Below are positions 55,807 through 63,467 of a stretch of DNA of 64,000 bases, piece after piece (within the stretch, counting starts at the first letter, position 1; each line of letters starts with the position of its first letter). The DNA is from DATEPR01 sp963780635 (GTDB lineage Bacteria > Actinomycetota > Actinomycetes > Mycobacteriales > Pseudonocardiaceae): contig CAWACW010000016.1 of the NCBI GenBank assembly GCA_963780635.1, positions 372,001 to 436,000 on the forward strand, read 5' to 3'. The notes under the pieces were generated by a model that searched no databases, had not been told where the DNA came from, and worked only from the letters and a program-made list of their open reading frames with translations. Made by a program: the position numbers and the translations under genes.

Positions 55807-56591
55807 CGACCATGTCCCTGGCGGTCACCGACTCGGCGACCATGCTGCGCCGCAAGATCCGCCACCTGCAGCGCTACCCGTCGATGACGATCATGCTCGT
55901 CGGGCTCCCGGTGGTCATGCTGCTGCTGTTCGTCTACGTGTTCGGTGGCACGCTGGGCGCGGGGTTAGGCGCCGGTGACGGTCGCGCGCAGTACGTGAAC
56001 TACCTGACGCCCGGCATCCTGCTGCTCACCCTCACGTCGGCCGCGCAGGGCACCGCGATCTCGGTCGCGATGGACATGACCGAGGGCATCATCGCCCGCT
56101 TCCGCACCATGGCCATCTCCCGGGCGTCCGTGCTCACCGGGCATGTGCTGGGCAGTCTCGTCCAGGTGGTGCTCGGGGTGATCGTGGTGACCGGCATCGC
56201 GATCGGGATCGGGTTCCGGCCGTCGGCGAGCCCACTGCAGTGGCTGGCCGCGCTCGGCATGATCCTGCTGGTCTCGTTCGCGCTCACCTGGCTGTCCGTC
56301 GCGTTGGGACTGGTCAGCGACAGCGTCGAGTCGGCGAGCAACCTGCCGATGTTCCTGGTGCTGCTGCCGTTCCTGGGCAGTGGTTTCGTCCCGACCGGCT
56401 CGATGCCGACCGTGCTGCGGTGGTTCGCCGAGTATCAGCCGTTCACGCCGATCATCGAGACGCTGCGTGGCCTGCTACTGGGCACGCCGATCGGTTCGGA
56501 CTGGGTGATCGCCATCGCCTGGTGCGCCGGCATCGCAGCGCTGGGCTACGTCTGGGCGAAGCGCCTCTACCAGCGCAAGACGGTGCGATGA
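55803..56591 (+). CDS. DrrB-like ABC-2 permease
   Basis: A 262-residue ABC-2 membrane protein with six hydrophobic segments (MTIMLVGLPVVMLLLFVYVFGG; YLTPGILLLTLTSAAQGTAIS; FALTWLSVALGLVSD). The region MTEGIIARFRTMAISRASVL is the family coupling part. It overlaps the ATPase stop (ATGA). Probably exports a lipophilic compound. The gene set is a complete two-component exporter. Confidence 0.9.
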   Translation: MTTMSLAVTDSATMLRRKIRHLQRYPSMTIMLVGLPVVMLLLFVYVFGGTLGAGLGAGDGRAQYVNYLTPGILLLTLTSAAQGTAISVAMDMTEGIIARFRTMAISRASVLTGHVLGSLVQVVLGVIVVTGIAIGIGFRPSASPLQWLAALGMILLVSFALTWLSVALGLVSDSVESASNLPMFLVLLPFLGSGFVPTGSMPTVLRWFAEYQPFTPIIETLRGLLLGTPIGSDWVIAIAWCAGIAALGYVWAKRLYQRKTVR

Positions 56592-56872
56592 CCGGGTACT
56601 ACCTGGTGTGGCTGCGGCCAACCGGTCGCCCCGCCCCGGACCACGAGCCGTTCGTCGAATCGCTGATCGAGCGCGACGCGATCCTGCTCGGCGGCTCGGT
56701 CGGCGGGGCGACCGCGTATGTGCTGCGCTGCGCCGACCGGGCCGAGGCCGACCGGATCGTCGCGACCGACCCGCTGGTGACCAGCGGGGCTGCCACCCCC
56801 GTCGTGGACGAGTGGCACCTGGTCGGCATCAACGTGCGAGCGATCGACCCGGACCTGTGGACGATCAGTTGA
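56588..56872 (+). CDS. YCII-like protein
   Basis: A 94-residue YCII-fold ferredoxin-like protein: YYLVWLRPTGRPAPDHEPFVESL opens it, and VLRCADRAEADRIVATDPLVTSGA is the YCII core. The usual catalytic-type His/Asp pair is partly visible (PDHEPF, DPLV). It overlaps the DrrB-type gene (ATGA), so it belongs to the exporter operon. Function unknown. Confidence 0.82.
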   Translation: MTGYYLVWLRPTGRPAPDHEPFVESLIERDAILLGGSVGGATAYVLRCADRAEADRIVATDPLVTSGAATPVVDEWHLVGINVRAIDPDLWTIS

Positions 56873-56884
56873 CGATCTCGGCCT

Positions 56885-57620
56885 GACGCTCGGCCGTTCA
56901 ATGGCCGACTCGGAACGGGGCAAGCCGACCATTCGGCGGACTACTCGGACCATGCGCGCGAACCGACTGCTCGGCGGCCCAGCTCGAAATCACCTGCATG
57001 CGAGGCACCCGTCGAGCGGTCAACCCAAATCGCCCGCGCGCGAACCGACCCTTCGGCGGCCGATCGGAAACCGCGTGCGCGCGAACCGACCATTCAATGC
57101 CAACCTGGAAACGAGTACCGCAAGCTGACCGCTGGGCGGGGAACTCGAACCACGCCCGTGCACCAACATTTCAACGACGAACAAGAAACCACGCGCCTGC
57201 TAGCCGACCATTGTGGGGCCAACTGATGCCGGACCACCAACAACTCGACCATTCGCTGGTCAACTCGGAAACGAGGACCGCAAGCCGACCGTTCGGCGGC
57301 CAACTCGTTATCGCTTGCCCGTGAACCGATCGTCGAATGCCACATCGGCAGCGATTATCGCGAGCTGACCGTTGGGTGGCCGACTCGAACCATGGCTGCG
57401 GGCGGGCGTTTCGAGGGCGAGCAGGGAACCGCGCGGATGTGAGCTGACCGTCGTGTGGCCAGCTCATACCGAACATCCCAGCAACTTGGCCATTCGACGG
57501 CCAACTCGGCAGCAGTGCGCGAGCTGACCGTTGGGTGGCTGATTCGGACCACACCCGCGAGCCGATCATTGGACGCCACATCGGAATCGGACATTGTCAG
57601 CCGACCGCTCGGCGGCCAAG
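56885..57620. repeat. Repeat cluster C: ~240-bp higher-order repeat of six ~40-bp palindromic units
   Basis: Nineteen unit centres lie about every 40 bp from 56892 to 57605. They fall into six ordered types recurring every ~240 bp: for example type 5 at 57051, 57291, 57530 and type 6 at 57091, 57331, 57567. About three copies are present. Units carry palindromes such as GACCGTTCGGCGGCC. No stop-free coding explanation fits, as 40 is not a multiple of three. Confidence 0.85.
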
Positions 57621-57925
57621 GCGTGTCTCCCAAATAATTGTTGGGGTGCGCGGCATTGGTCGGGGCTTGACCGGAATTGGATCTGGGAAGTTCCGGCCCC
57701 AGCAAGAGCATCGGAGGATGACGCGTGTGCTGCGGTAGTTGAAGGGAGGAGCTTGCGCCGTAGCTGGGTGGAGCTGTTCGTTGTGATCCGTGGGGGTTCG
57801 AGTGCGTACACCACGCCGCGTCCGGAACATGAGGACTATCTGTGCGAGCCGAGAGCTCGCACCGATGAGTTCCCTGCGTCGCGCCTGTCTGTACGCCTCA
57901 GACCGACTGACGGAAGGATGGCGCC
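57621..57925. other. Intergenic segment upstream of the DHFR-like gene
   Basis: About 305 bases. GTGTCTCCCAAATAATTG near the left end is unusually A/T-rich for the window. A minus-strand frame containing DPIPVKPRPMPRTPTIIWET looks protein-like but has no supportable start, stop or family. Left unassigned. Confidence 0.4.
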
Positions 57926-58516
57926 ATGCGGAGACTGATCTACGGTATGAACCTGAGCCTGGACGGCTACATCGCCGCGGCCGGCGGCGACCTTGGCTGG
58001 AGCGGGCCGAGTGACGAGCTGTTCCAGTGGTGGCTCGAGCAGGAGCAGGCGATCGACCTGTTCCTGTACGGGCGCAGGCTGTGGGAGACGATGAGTTCCT
58101 ACTGGCCGACCGGTGACCAGCGGCCGGGCGCCACTCCGGCGGAGATCGAGTTCGCGCGGAACTGGCGGGACACGCCGAAGGTGCTGTTCTCCTCCACGAC
58201 GATCGACAAGGTCGACTGGAACACCCGGATAGTGACTGGCGACGCGATCGCCGAGATCACCCGGCTCAAGGCCGAGGACGGCGGGCCGATGAGGATCGGT
58301 GGTGCAACGCTGGCCGGGGCGGCCATGCGGGCTGGGCTGGTCGATGAGTACGAGATCGTCACCCATCCGGTCCTGGTGGGCGGCGGCACGCCGTTCTTCA
58401 CCATGCTGGACAGCTGGGTGAACCTGAACCTGATGCAGACGCGGACGTTTCCCGGTGGGATGGTCCTGACCAGGTACGAGAGAGGCATTGAGCGCGATTC
58501 CGCTGCGCGGGTCTGA
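57926..58516 (+). CDS. DHFR/RibD C-terminal-like reductase
   Basis: A 196-residue dihydrofolate-reductase-fold protein of the RibD C-terminal family. MNLSLDGYIAAAGGDLGWS is the N-terminal strand and loop, LFLYGRRLWETMSSYWPT the NADPH-side motif, and GGATLAGAAMRAGLVDEYEIVTHPVLVGGGTPFF the C-terminal hallmark. These reductases act on pteridines or nitro compounds, but the substrate is unknown. AAGGA lies about 9 nt before the ATG. It is flanked on both sides by related repeat clusters. Confidence 0.88.
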   Translation: MRRLIYGMNLSLDGYIAAAGGDLGWSGPSDELFQWWLEQEQAIDLFLYGRRLWETMSSYWPTGDQRPGATPAEIEFARNWRDTPKVLFSSTTIDKVDWNTRIVTGDAIAEITRLKAEDGGPMRIGGATLAGAAMRAGLVDEYEIVTHPVLVGGGTPFFTMLDSWVNLNLMQTRTFPGGMVLTRYERGIERDSAARV

Positions 58517-58965
58517 ACTCATCGAATGTCAAATCGGAAGCGGCCACTGCGAGCCGACCGTTCGGCGGCCAACGGGCCATCACGTGCGCGAGTCGAGCGT
58601 TGAACGCCAAAGTCGGCGCCGAGTATCGCGAGTCGACCGTTGGGTGGCCGACTCGAATGTGTCTGTGGGCTGGCGTTTCGACGGCGAGCAGGGAACCGCG
58701 CGTATGCGAGCTGACCGTCGTGTGGCCAGCTCATGCCGAACAACCCAGCGACCTGGCCATTCGACGGCCAACTCGGAAGCGAATGCGCGAGCCGGCCGTT
58801 CGGCGGCCAGCGAACGCCACGTGGGGGCGAACTGATCATGCGGTTGGACTACCACCGTGGGCGCACGACTCGGCCGGTTCGGCCGGTCAGGAAGCGCGCG
58901 CCGATGGACCGTTGGGGGGCCATCTCGCAAGGTGTGCGCCGGTCGGCCGTTGGATGGTCGACTTG
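58517..58965. repeat. Repeat cluster D: continuation of the cluster C unit order
   Basis: Unit centres at 58559, 58598, 58638, 58674, 58716, 58758 and 58797 follow the cluster C order (types 5-6-1-2-3-4-5), giving a ~238-bp superperiod. 58620-58800 is closely similar to 57350-57525. 58630-58654 is a palindrome with 9-nt arms and one mismatch. Beyond 58800 the units degrade. Confidence 0.82.
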
Positions 58966-58976
58966 CCAGTGGCCGA

Positions 58977-59840
58977 TCAGCTGACGGTCTCGGCCTGCCG
59001 CTCGGCCGCGCTCACGGTCTGCTCCAGCAGCAGGGCGATGGTCATGGGGCCGACACCGCCGGGCACCGGCGTGATCAGCGAGGCCCGCTGGGCGGCCTCG
59101 TCGAAGGCCACGTCACCGACGTTGCCCTCGTTGTAGCCCGCGTCCACCACGACGGCGCCCTCGCGCAGCCAGTCGCCGCGCACGAACTCGGGCTTGCCTA
59201 CCGCGGCGACCACGACGTCACCGGTGCGCACCACGTCGGGCAGGTCCCGGGTGCGCGAGTGGCAGATGGTCACCGTGGCATTGCGGGCGAGCAGCAGCAT
59301 CGCGGCCGGCTTGCCGAGGATCGGGCTGCGGCCGATCACCACGGCGTGCTTGCCGGCCAGGTCGACCTGGTAGTGGTCGAGCAGCCGCAGGATGCCGCCG
59401 GGCGTGCAGGACGCGAAGCCCGGCTCGTCGAACGCCATCGCCGCGAACGAGTGCATGGTGACGCCGTCGACGTCCTTGGCCGGGTTGATCGCCTCGAATG
59501 CGGCGCGCTCGTCGATGCCGTCGGGCACCGGATGCTGCAGCAGGATGCCGTGCACGGACGGGTCGGTGGACAGCGAGTCGATCGTGTCCACCAGTTGCGC
59601 CGTCGTGGTCGTGTCGGGCAGGGCCACGTGCCGGGACGCGATGCCCGCCTTGCGGCTGCGGTTCTGCTTCATCCGCACGTAGGTGGCCGACGCGGGGTCG
59701 TCGCCGACGAGCACTGTGGCCAGGCATGGCTCGGTGCCGGTGCGGCGGGTGAACTCGGCGGCGCGCTCCGCCGACCGCGCGACGATCGACCGGGCGAGTT
59801 CGGTGCCGGACATCAACTGGGCGGTGGGGGCCTGGGTCAT
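58977..59840 (-). CDS. folD: Methylene-tetrahydrofolate dehydrogenase/cyclohydrolase
   Basis: A 287-residue bifunctional one-carbon folate enzyme. ATYVRMKQNRSRKAGI carries the catalytic Lys; GILLQHPVP has the conserved Gln; NPAKDVDG, CTPGGI and the NADP loop GRSPILGKPAAMLL follow, with PVPGGVGPMTIALLL at the end. The LLQHPVP and KPAAM variants belong to a FolD subtype seen in actinobacteria. It lies between repeat cluster D and a small Cys-pair gene. Confidence 0.93.
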   Translation of the reverse strand: MTQAPTAQLMSGTELARSIVARSAERAAEFTRRTGTEPCLATVLVGDDPASATYVRMKQNRSRKAGIASRHVALPDTTTTAQLVDTIDSLSTDPSVHGILLQHPVPDGIDERAAFEAINPAKDVDGVTMHSFAAMAFDEPGFASCTPGGILRLLDHYQVDLAGKHAVVIGRSPILGKPAAMLLLARNATVTICHSRTRDLPDVVRTGDVVVAAVGKPEFVRGDWLREGAVVVDAGYNEGNVGDVAFDEAAQRASLITPVPGGVGPMTIALLLEQTVSAAERQAETVS

Positions 59841-59939
59841 GCTGTTCCTCCGGGTCGGGATGCGAACGGGCCGCCCAGGCGGACACCGGCCGGACTGGCC
59901 ACTGACACCGGTTACGGTCCGCTACCACCCTACCTGCGG

Positions 59940-60176
59940 CTACGCGGGCACCACGAACCCGTCCACCCAGCCGCCGTCCTCGGACTTCCCGCAGACCGGG
60001 CAGGGCTGGCTGACCATCATGCCGGGCATGACCTCGCGCATGACCTGTCCGTCGCCGACGAGCATGATCGGCCGCTGACGCTGTGCGTTGTCCTCGCCGA
60101 CCATGTCGTAGCTGACGGCCCGGCAGCCGTGGCACGCGGTGCGTGCCGGTCCGATCGCGTTGTTCACTTCGGGCAC
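59940..60176 (-). CDS. Small protein with two CxxC pairs
   Basis: A 78-residue protein too short for family naming. Two Cys pairs (ACHGCRAV and PCPVCGKSED) bracket an Asp/Met-rich middle (IMLVGDGQVMREVMPGMM), so a small zinc ribbon is likely. GTG 60176 begins VNNAIGPARTA. Adjacent to folD on the same strand, 99 bases upstream of it; the association with folD is inferred from position. Confidence 0.65.
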   Translation of the reverse strand: MPEVNNAIGPARTACHGCRAVSYDMVGEDNAQRQRPIMLVGDGQVMREVMPGMMVSQPCPVCGKSEDGGWVDGFVVPA

Positions 60177-60210
60177 GCTACCCGCGCCGCTGCCGCTAAC
60201 GTCTGTGCGC

Positions 60211-60995
60211 ATGGCCGCGGTCCGGCAGATCCTGGGCGGGTGGGGTGCTTTCACCTTTTGGTGGACGACGACCACATCCTCCGATTCGCCCGGAATGCCG
60301 CTGTCGCCGCCGCGCACCGCAAGGAGGCCGCGCTGCTGCCCAAGGTGGCGGCCGCGGTGTCGTTCCGGGTGCCCGAGCCGGACTTCTTCGGTGCCTGGGA
60401 CGAGGGCAGCTGCATCGGCTACCCGCTGATCGCGGGCCGCCCGCTCACCGCCGCCGACGGCTGGCTGGCCCTCGCCGACATCCTGCGCGAGCTGCACGGC
60501 TTTCCCGTCGACGTGGCACGGGACACACTCGGCGTGGCGGGCACGGCCACCGAATGGCGCGACCAGCGCGCACAGACCTGGGCCGAGGCCACCGAACACG
60601 CGCTGCCGCTGCTGGACGAAGGTACCCGCACAGCCCTGACCAGGGAGTATGGTGCCTTTCGCGCCGCCGCCGACGGCTTCGTCCCGACGCTGGTGCACGG
60701 CGACCTCGCACCCGAACACGTCATCGTGGCCGACGACGGCCGGGTCGTCGGCCTGATCGACTTCGAGGACGCCACGGTCGGCGACCCGGCCGTCGACTTC
60801 GCGGGTCTGCTGCCGCTGCTGGGACAGACGCGGATGGAGCGGCTGGTGGCCGCGTACGGCAGGCCCGTGCACCCCGCCCGGCTGCGGTTCTACTGGCGGT
60901 TCGCGCCGGTGTACGACCTGCTGCACGGTGTCGAGACCGGGGCACCCGCGATCGTCGCTGCCGCGGTCGAGCAGCTGCGCGCTCGGCTCATCTAG
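60211..60995 (+). pseudogene. APH-type phosphotransferase with a frameshift near the start
   Basis: An aminoglycoside phosphotransferase-fold protein of about 260 residues. The catalytic loop VHGDLAPEHVIV and metal-binding GLIDFEDATVGDPAVDF are intact; N-lobe VDDDHILRFARNAAVAAAHRKEAALL is also present. The likely start ATG 60211, with TAACGT upstream, gives MAAVRQILGGWGAFTF in one frame, while VDDDHILRF is in another. One extra T in the run at 60256-60259 would join them. A shorter product from GTG 60240 is the alternative. The substrate is unknown; resistance should not be assumed. Confidence 0.68.
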
Positions 60996-62541
60996 GGCGA
61001 CCGGGTACGCCGGGCCGTCGCTGCCAGGGGTGCGGCCCGGCCACTGGCCGGTACTCGACGCCGAGCGCGTCGAGCCGAGCCAGGTGCTCCCGGGTGAGCC
61101 GCCGGTGGAAGTCGGCCGGATCGCGGTGCTCGGCCGGGCTCCAGGCGACCTCCGCGAACGCCGCCAGCCGAGGGAAGGCCGCATAGTCCACGCGCCGAGC
61201 CGAGTCCAAGTGCTCGGTCCACACCTGGGCCTGCGCACCCAGCACATGGGCCGCGTCCGGTCCGGTGAGCGCCGCGGGCACCGGCTCGTAGCGGTAGACG
61301 TCGTCGAGCGTGTGCACGCTCCCGACCGGGATCGGCTCGTCCGGATCGGCGGACTGCCGGTGGTCGAGGTACACGTGCTGCTCCGGGCACATCACCACGT
61401 CGAACCCGGCAGCGGCGGCCTCGACACCGGCCCGCTCACCCCGCCACGACGCGATCACCGTGGTGTCGGCGACCGGCCCGACCCCGGCGATCTCGTCCCA
61501 GCCCAGCGCGCGCCTGCCGTGCGCGGCCAGGTGGTCCACGATCTGCTGCACGAACCAGCCGTGCAGCTCGGCGACCGTGCGCAGCCCCAGCTCCGCCCGC
61601 TTGCGCAGCGCGCGCTCATTGGTATTCCACTGGGTCAGCGGCACTTCGTCCCCGCCGACGGCGATCACCCCGCTGGGGAACACGTCCACCACGTGGTCGA
61701 ACACCGCCCGAAAGAAGTCCACGGTGGACTCCTCGACGTTGAGCACGTTCTCGCAGATGCCCCACGACGTCCACACCGGCAGCTGTTCGCCGGTGTTGCC
61801 CAGTTCCGGGTACGCGGCGATCGCGGCCTGCGTGTGACCTGGCACGTCCACCTCGGGCACCACGGTGATCGCGCGTTCCGCCGCGTACGCCACGATCTCC
61901 CGCAGGTCCGCCGTCGTGTAGTAGCCGCCGTGCGGAGTGCCGTCGAGTCGACCCGCGGGCGGACTGCCGACGGTCGACTCGGTGCGCCAGCCGCCGATCT
62001 CGGTCAGCCGGGGCAGCCCGGGCACTTCGAGCCGCCAGCCCTGGTCGTCGGTCAGGTGCAGGTGCAGCACGTTCATCCGGTGCGCGGCCAGCAGATCGAC
62101 GAACCGCAGCACGTCGGCCTTGGGCAGGAAGTGCCGGGCCACGTCCAGCAGACAGCCTCGCCAGCCGAACCGCGGATGGTCGGCGACCACACCGCACGGC
62201 AGCGTCCACCCACCGCGCGCCGCCGCCCGGAACGCGTCCGGCCCGGCGAGTTGCCGCAGCGTCTGGGCCGCGTAGTGCGCCCCGGCCGCGTCGGCCGCCA
62301 GTACGAGCACCTGGTCGGGCGTGATCTCCAGGCGGTAGCCCTCGGCGTGCGGTACGACGGCCGGATCGAGCCGGAACCGGATCGGCCCGTCGTCCGAGAC
62401 ACGCGATCCCAGTGCCCGCGCCAGCCACGCGCCCGCCGTCGCGGTGCCGTCGTCGACGCCGACCACCGACCCGACCGCGTGCACACCCTCGGTCGGGCTG
62501 ACCGAAACGGGCTTGGGGAGCAGCAGATCGAAATCAGTCAC
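60988..62541 (-). CDS. Beta-N-acetylhexosaminidase (GH20)
   Basis: A 517-residue GH20 glycosidase. The N-terminal GH20b domain (about 1-115) precedes the barrel (RGCLLDVARHFLPKADVLRF; HLHLTDDQGWRLEV). The substrate-assisted catalytic pair is D298-E299 (GGDEVPLTQW). Later boxes include TVIASWRG and HVLGAQAQVWTEHLD. No signal peptide is visible, so it likely acts inside the cell on imported amino-sugar oligosaccharides or turnover products. The GTG start overlaps the lactonase stop (GTGA), showing coupling. Confidence 0.93.
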   Translation of the reverse strand: MTDFDLLLPKPVSVSPTEGVHAVGSVVGVDDGTATAGAWLARALGSRVSDDGPIRFRLDPAVVPHAEGYRLEITPDQVLVLAADAAGAHYAAQTLRQLAGPDAFRAAARGGWTLPCGVVADHPRFGWRGCLLDVARHFLPKADVLRFVDLLAAHRMNVLHLHLTDDQGWRLEVPGLPRLTEIGGWRTESTVGSPPAGRLDGTPHGGYYTTADLREIVAYAAERAITVVPEVDVPGHTQAAIAAYPELGNTGEQLPVWTSWGICENVLNVEESTVDFFRAVFDHVVDVFPSGVIAVGGDEVPLTQWNTNERALRKRAELGLRTVAELHGWFVQQIVDHLAAHGRRALGWDEIAGVGPVADTTVIASWRGERAGVEAAAAGFDVVMCPEQHVYLDHRQSADPDEPIPVGSVHTLDDVYRYEPVPAALTGPDAAHVLGAQAQVWTEHLDSARRVDYAAFPRLAAFAEVAWSPAEHRDPADFHRRLTREHLARLDALGVEYRPVAGPHPWQRRPGVPGRPR

Positions 62542-63467
62542 TCGAACAACACCACCGCGACCGCCTTCATCGTCGTCGTCCCGCCGACCGGGCCCGGTCG
62601 GCCGCTCTTCGGGTCGAGCGGCAGCCAGGTGACCGTGCCGGATCGTTGGTTGGCCACGTACAGCCGTCGCCCGTCCGGGGTGAGCGTGGCATGCCGGGGC
62701 CAGTCACCACCCGTCGAAGTGGTGTCCACCAGGGAAAAGCCGTCCAGCGCGAACGTCGTGACGGTGTTGGGGCCGCGGTTGGTGACGTAAAGGAATCGGC
62801 CGTCGGCCGACACGACGCCCTCGCCGGGATAGCCGTCCTCGGCGATCCGGCAGGTGCCGAGCGGCGTCAACGTGCCGTCGTGCCAGGAGTACGCGATGAC
62901 CTGGGGAGCGTTCTCGCACACCAGGTACGCCCGCGTGCGGTCCGGATGCCACACGAGGTGCCGCGGCCCCTGTCCGGCCTCGACGCGCTGCCGCCGCCGC
63001 AGCCTGCCGCCGGCCAGTTGGTACACGTGCACGGAGTCCGTGCCCAGGTCCACGACCAGCACCCAGTGCCCGTCCGGGTCGGTCACCACCTGATGCGGGT
63101 GCGACCCGGAGCCGTACCGGACCACGTCGGTCGGCGGTCCGAGCGTGCCGTCCGCGCGCAGCGGCAACACCGTGACACTGCCCGACCCGTAGTTCGCGAC
63201 GAGTAGCGAGTCACCGCCCGGGTGCACGCTCAGGTGCGTCGGCGCGTCGCCGTCGACGGACCGGACTCCCAGCACCGCGAGGGTTTGCGCGTCCAGCACG
63301 GTGACGGAGCCGCCGTCGTGCTCGTTCGTCGCGTACAGCAACCGGCCGCGGGTCGCCAGCCACGACACGTCCGGCACGCCCACGGTCGCCGTCACTGTCA
63401 ACGCGCCGGTGGCGTCGACGTCGGCGACGGTGAGGCCGTCGGGCGTGTAGCTACCCACGAACGCCAT
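62538..63467 (-). CDS. Lactonase-family seven-bladed beta-propeller protein
   Basis: A 309-residue protein of the YbhE/lactonase type. Repeated blades are visible, e.g. VLDAQTLAVLGVRSVDGDAPTHLSVHPGGDSLLVANYGSGSV, GSHPHQVVTDPDGHWVLVVDLG and FLYVTNRGPNTVTTF. Family members hydrolyse 6-phosphogluconolactone or similar lactones. GGGAG precedes ATG 63467. It overlaps the upstream gene by 17 bases and the GH20 start, so it is in one operon. Confidence 0.85.
   Translation of the reverse strand: MAFVGSYTPDGLTVADVDATGALTVTATVGVPDVSWLATRGRLLYATNEHDGGSVTVLDAQTLAVLGVRSVDGDAPTHLSVHPGGDSLLVANYGSGSVTVLPLRADGTLGPPTDVVRYGSGSHPHQVVTDPDGHWVLVVDLGTDSVHVYQLAGGRLRRRQRVEAGQGPRHLVWHPDRTRAYLVCENAPQVIAYSWHDGTLTPLGTCRIAEDGYPGEGVVSADGRFLYVTNRGPNTVTTFALDGFSLVDTTSTGGDWPRHATLTPDGRRLYVANQRSGTVTWLPLDPKSGRPGPVGGTTTMKAVAVVLFE

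Noticed and set aside
57171..57581. Minus-strand protein with repeated WP.NG.LA motifs
   Set aside because: The frame is a by-product of the 40-bp repeats; no ribosome site, no family, and the frame is not kept from unit to unit.
56885..57620. CRISPR array
   Set aside because: Units are degenerate, have no unique spacers of constant length, show higher-order repetition and no cas genes are near.
58857..60995. 712-codon frame ending in the phosphotransferase
   Set aside because: Its first two thirds are antisense to folD and the small Cys-pair gene; only the end is coding.
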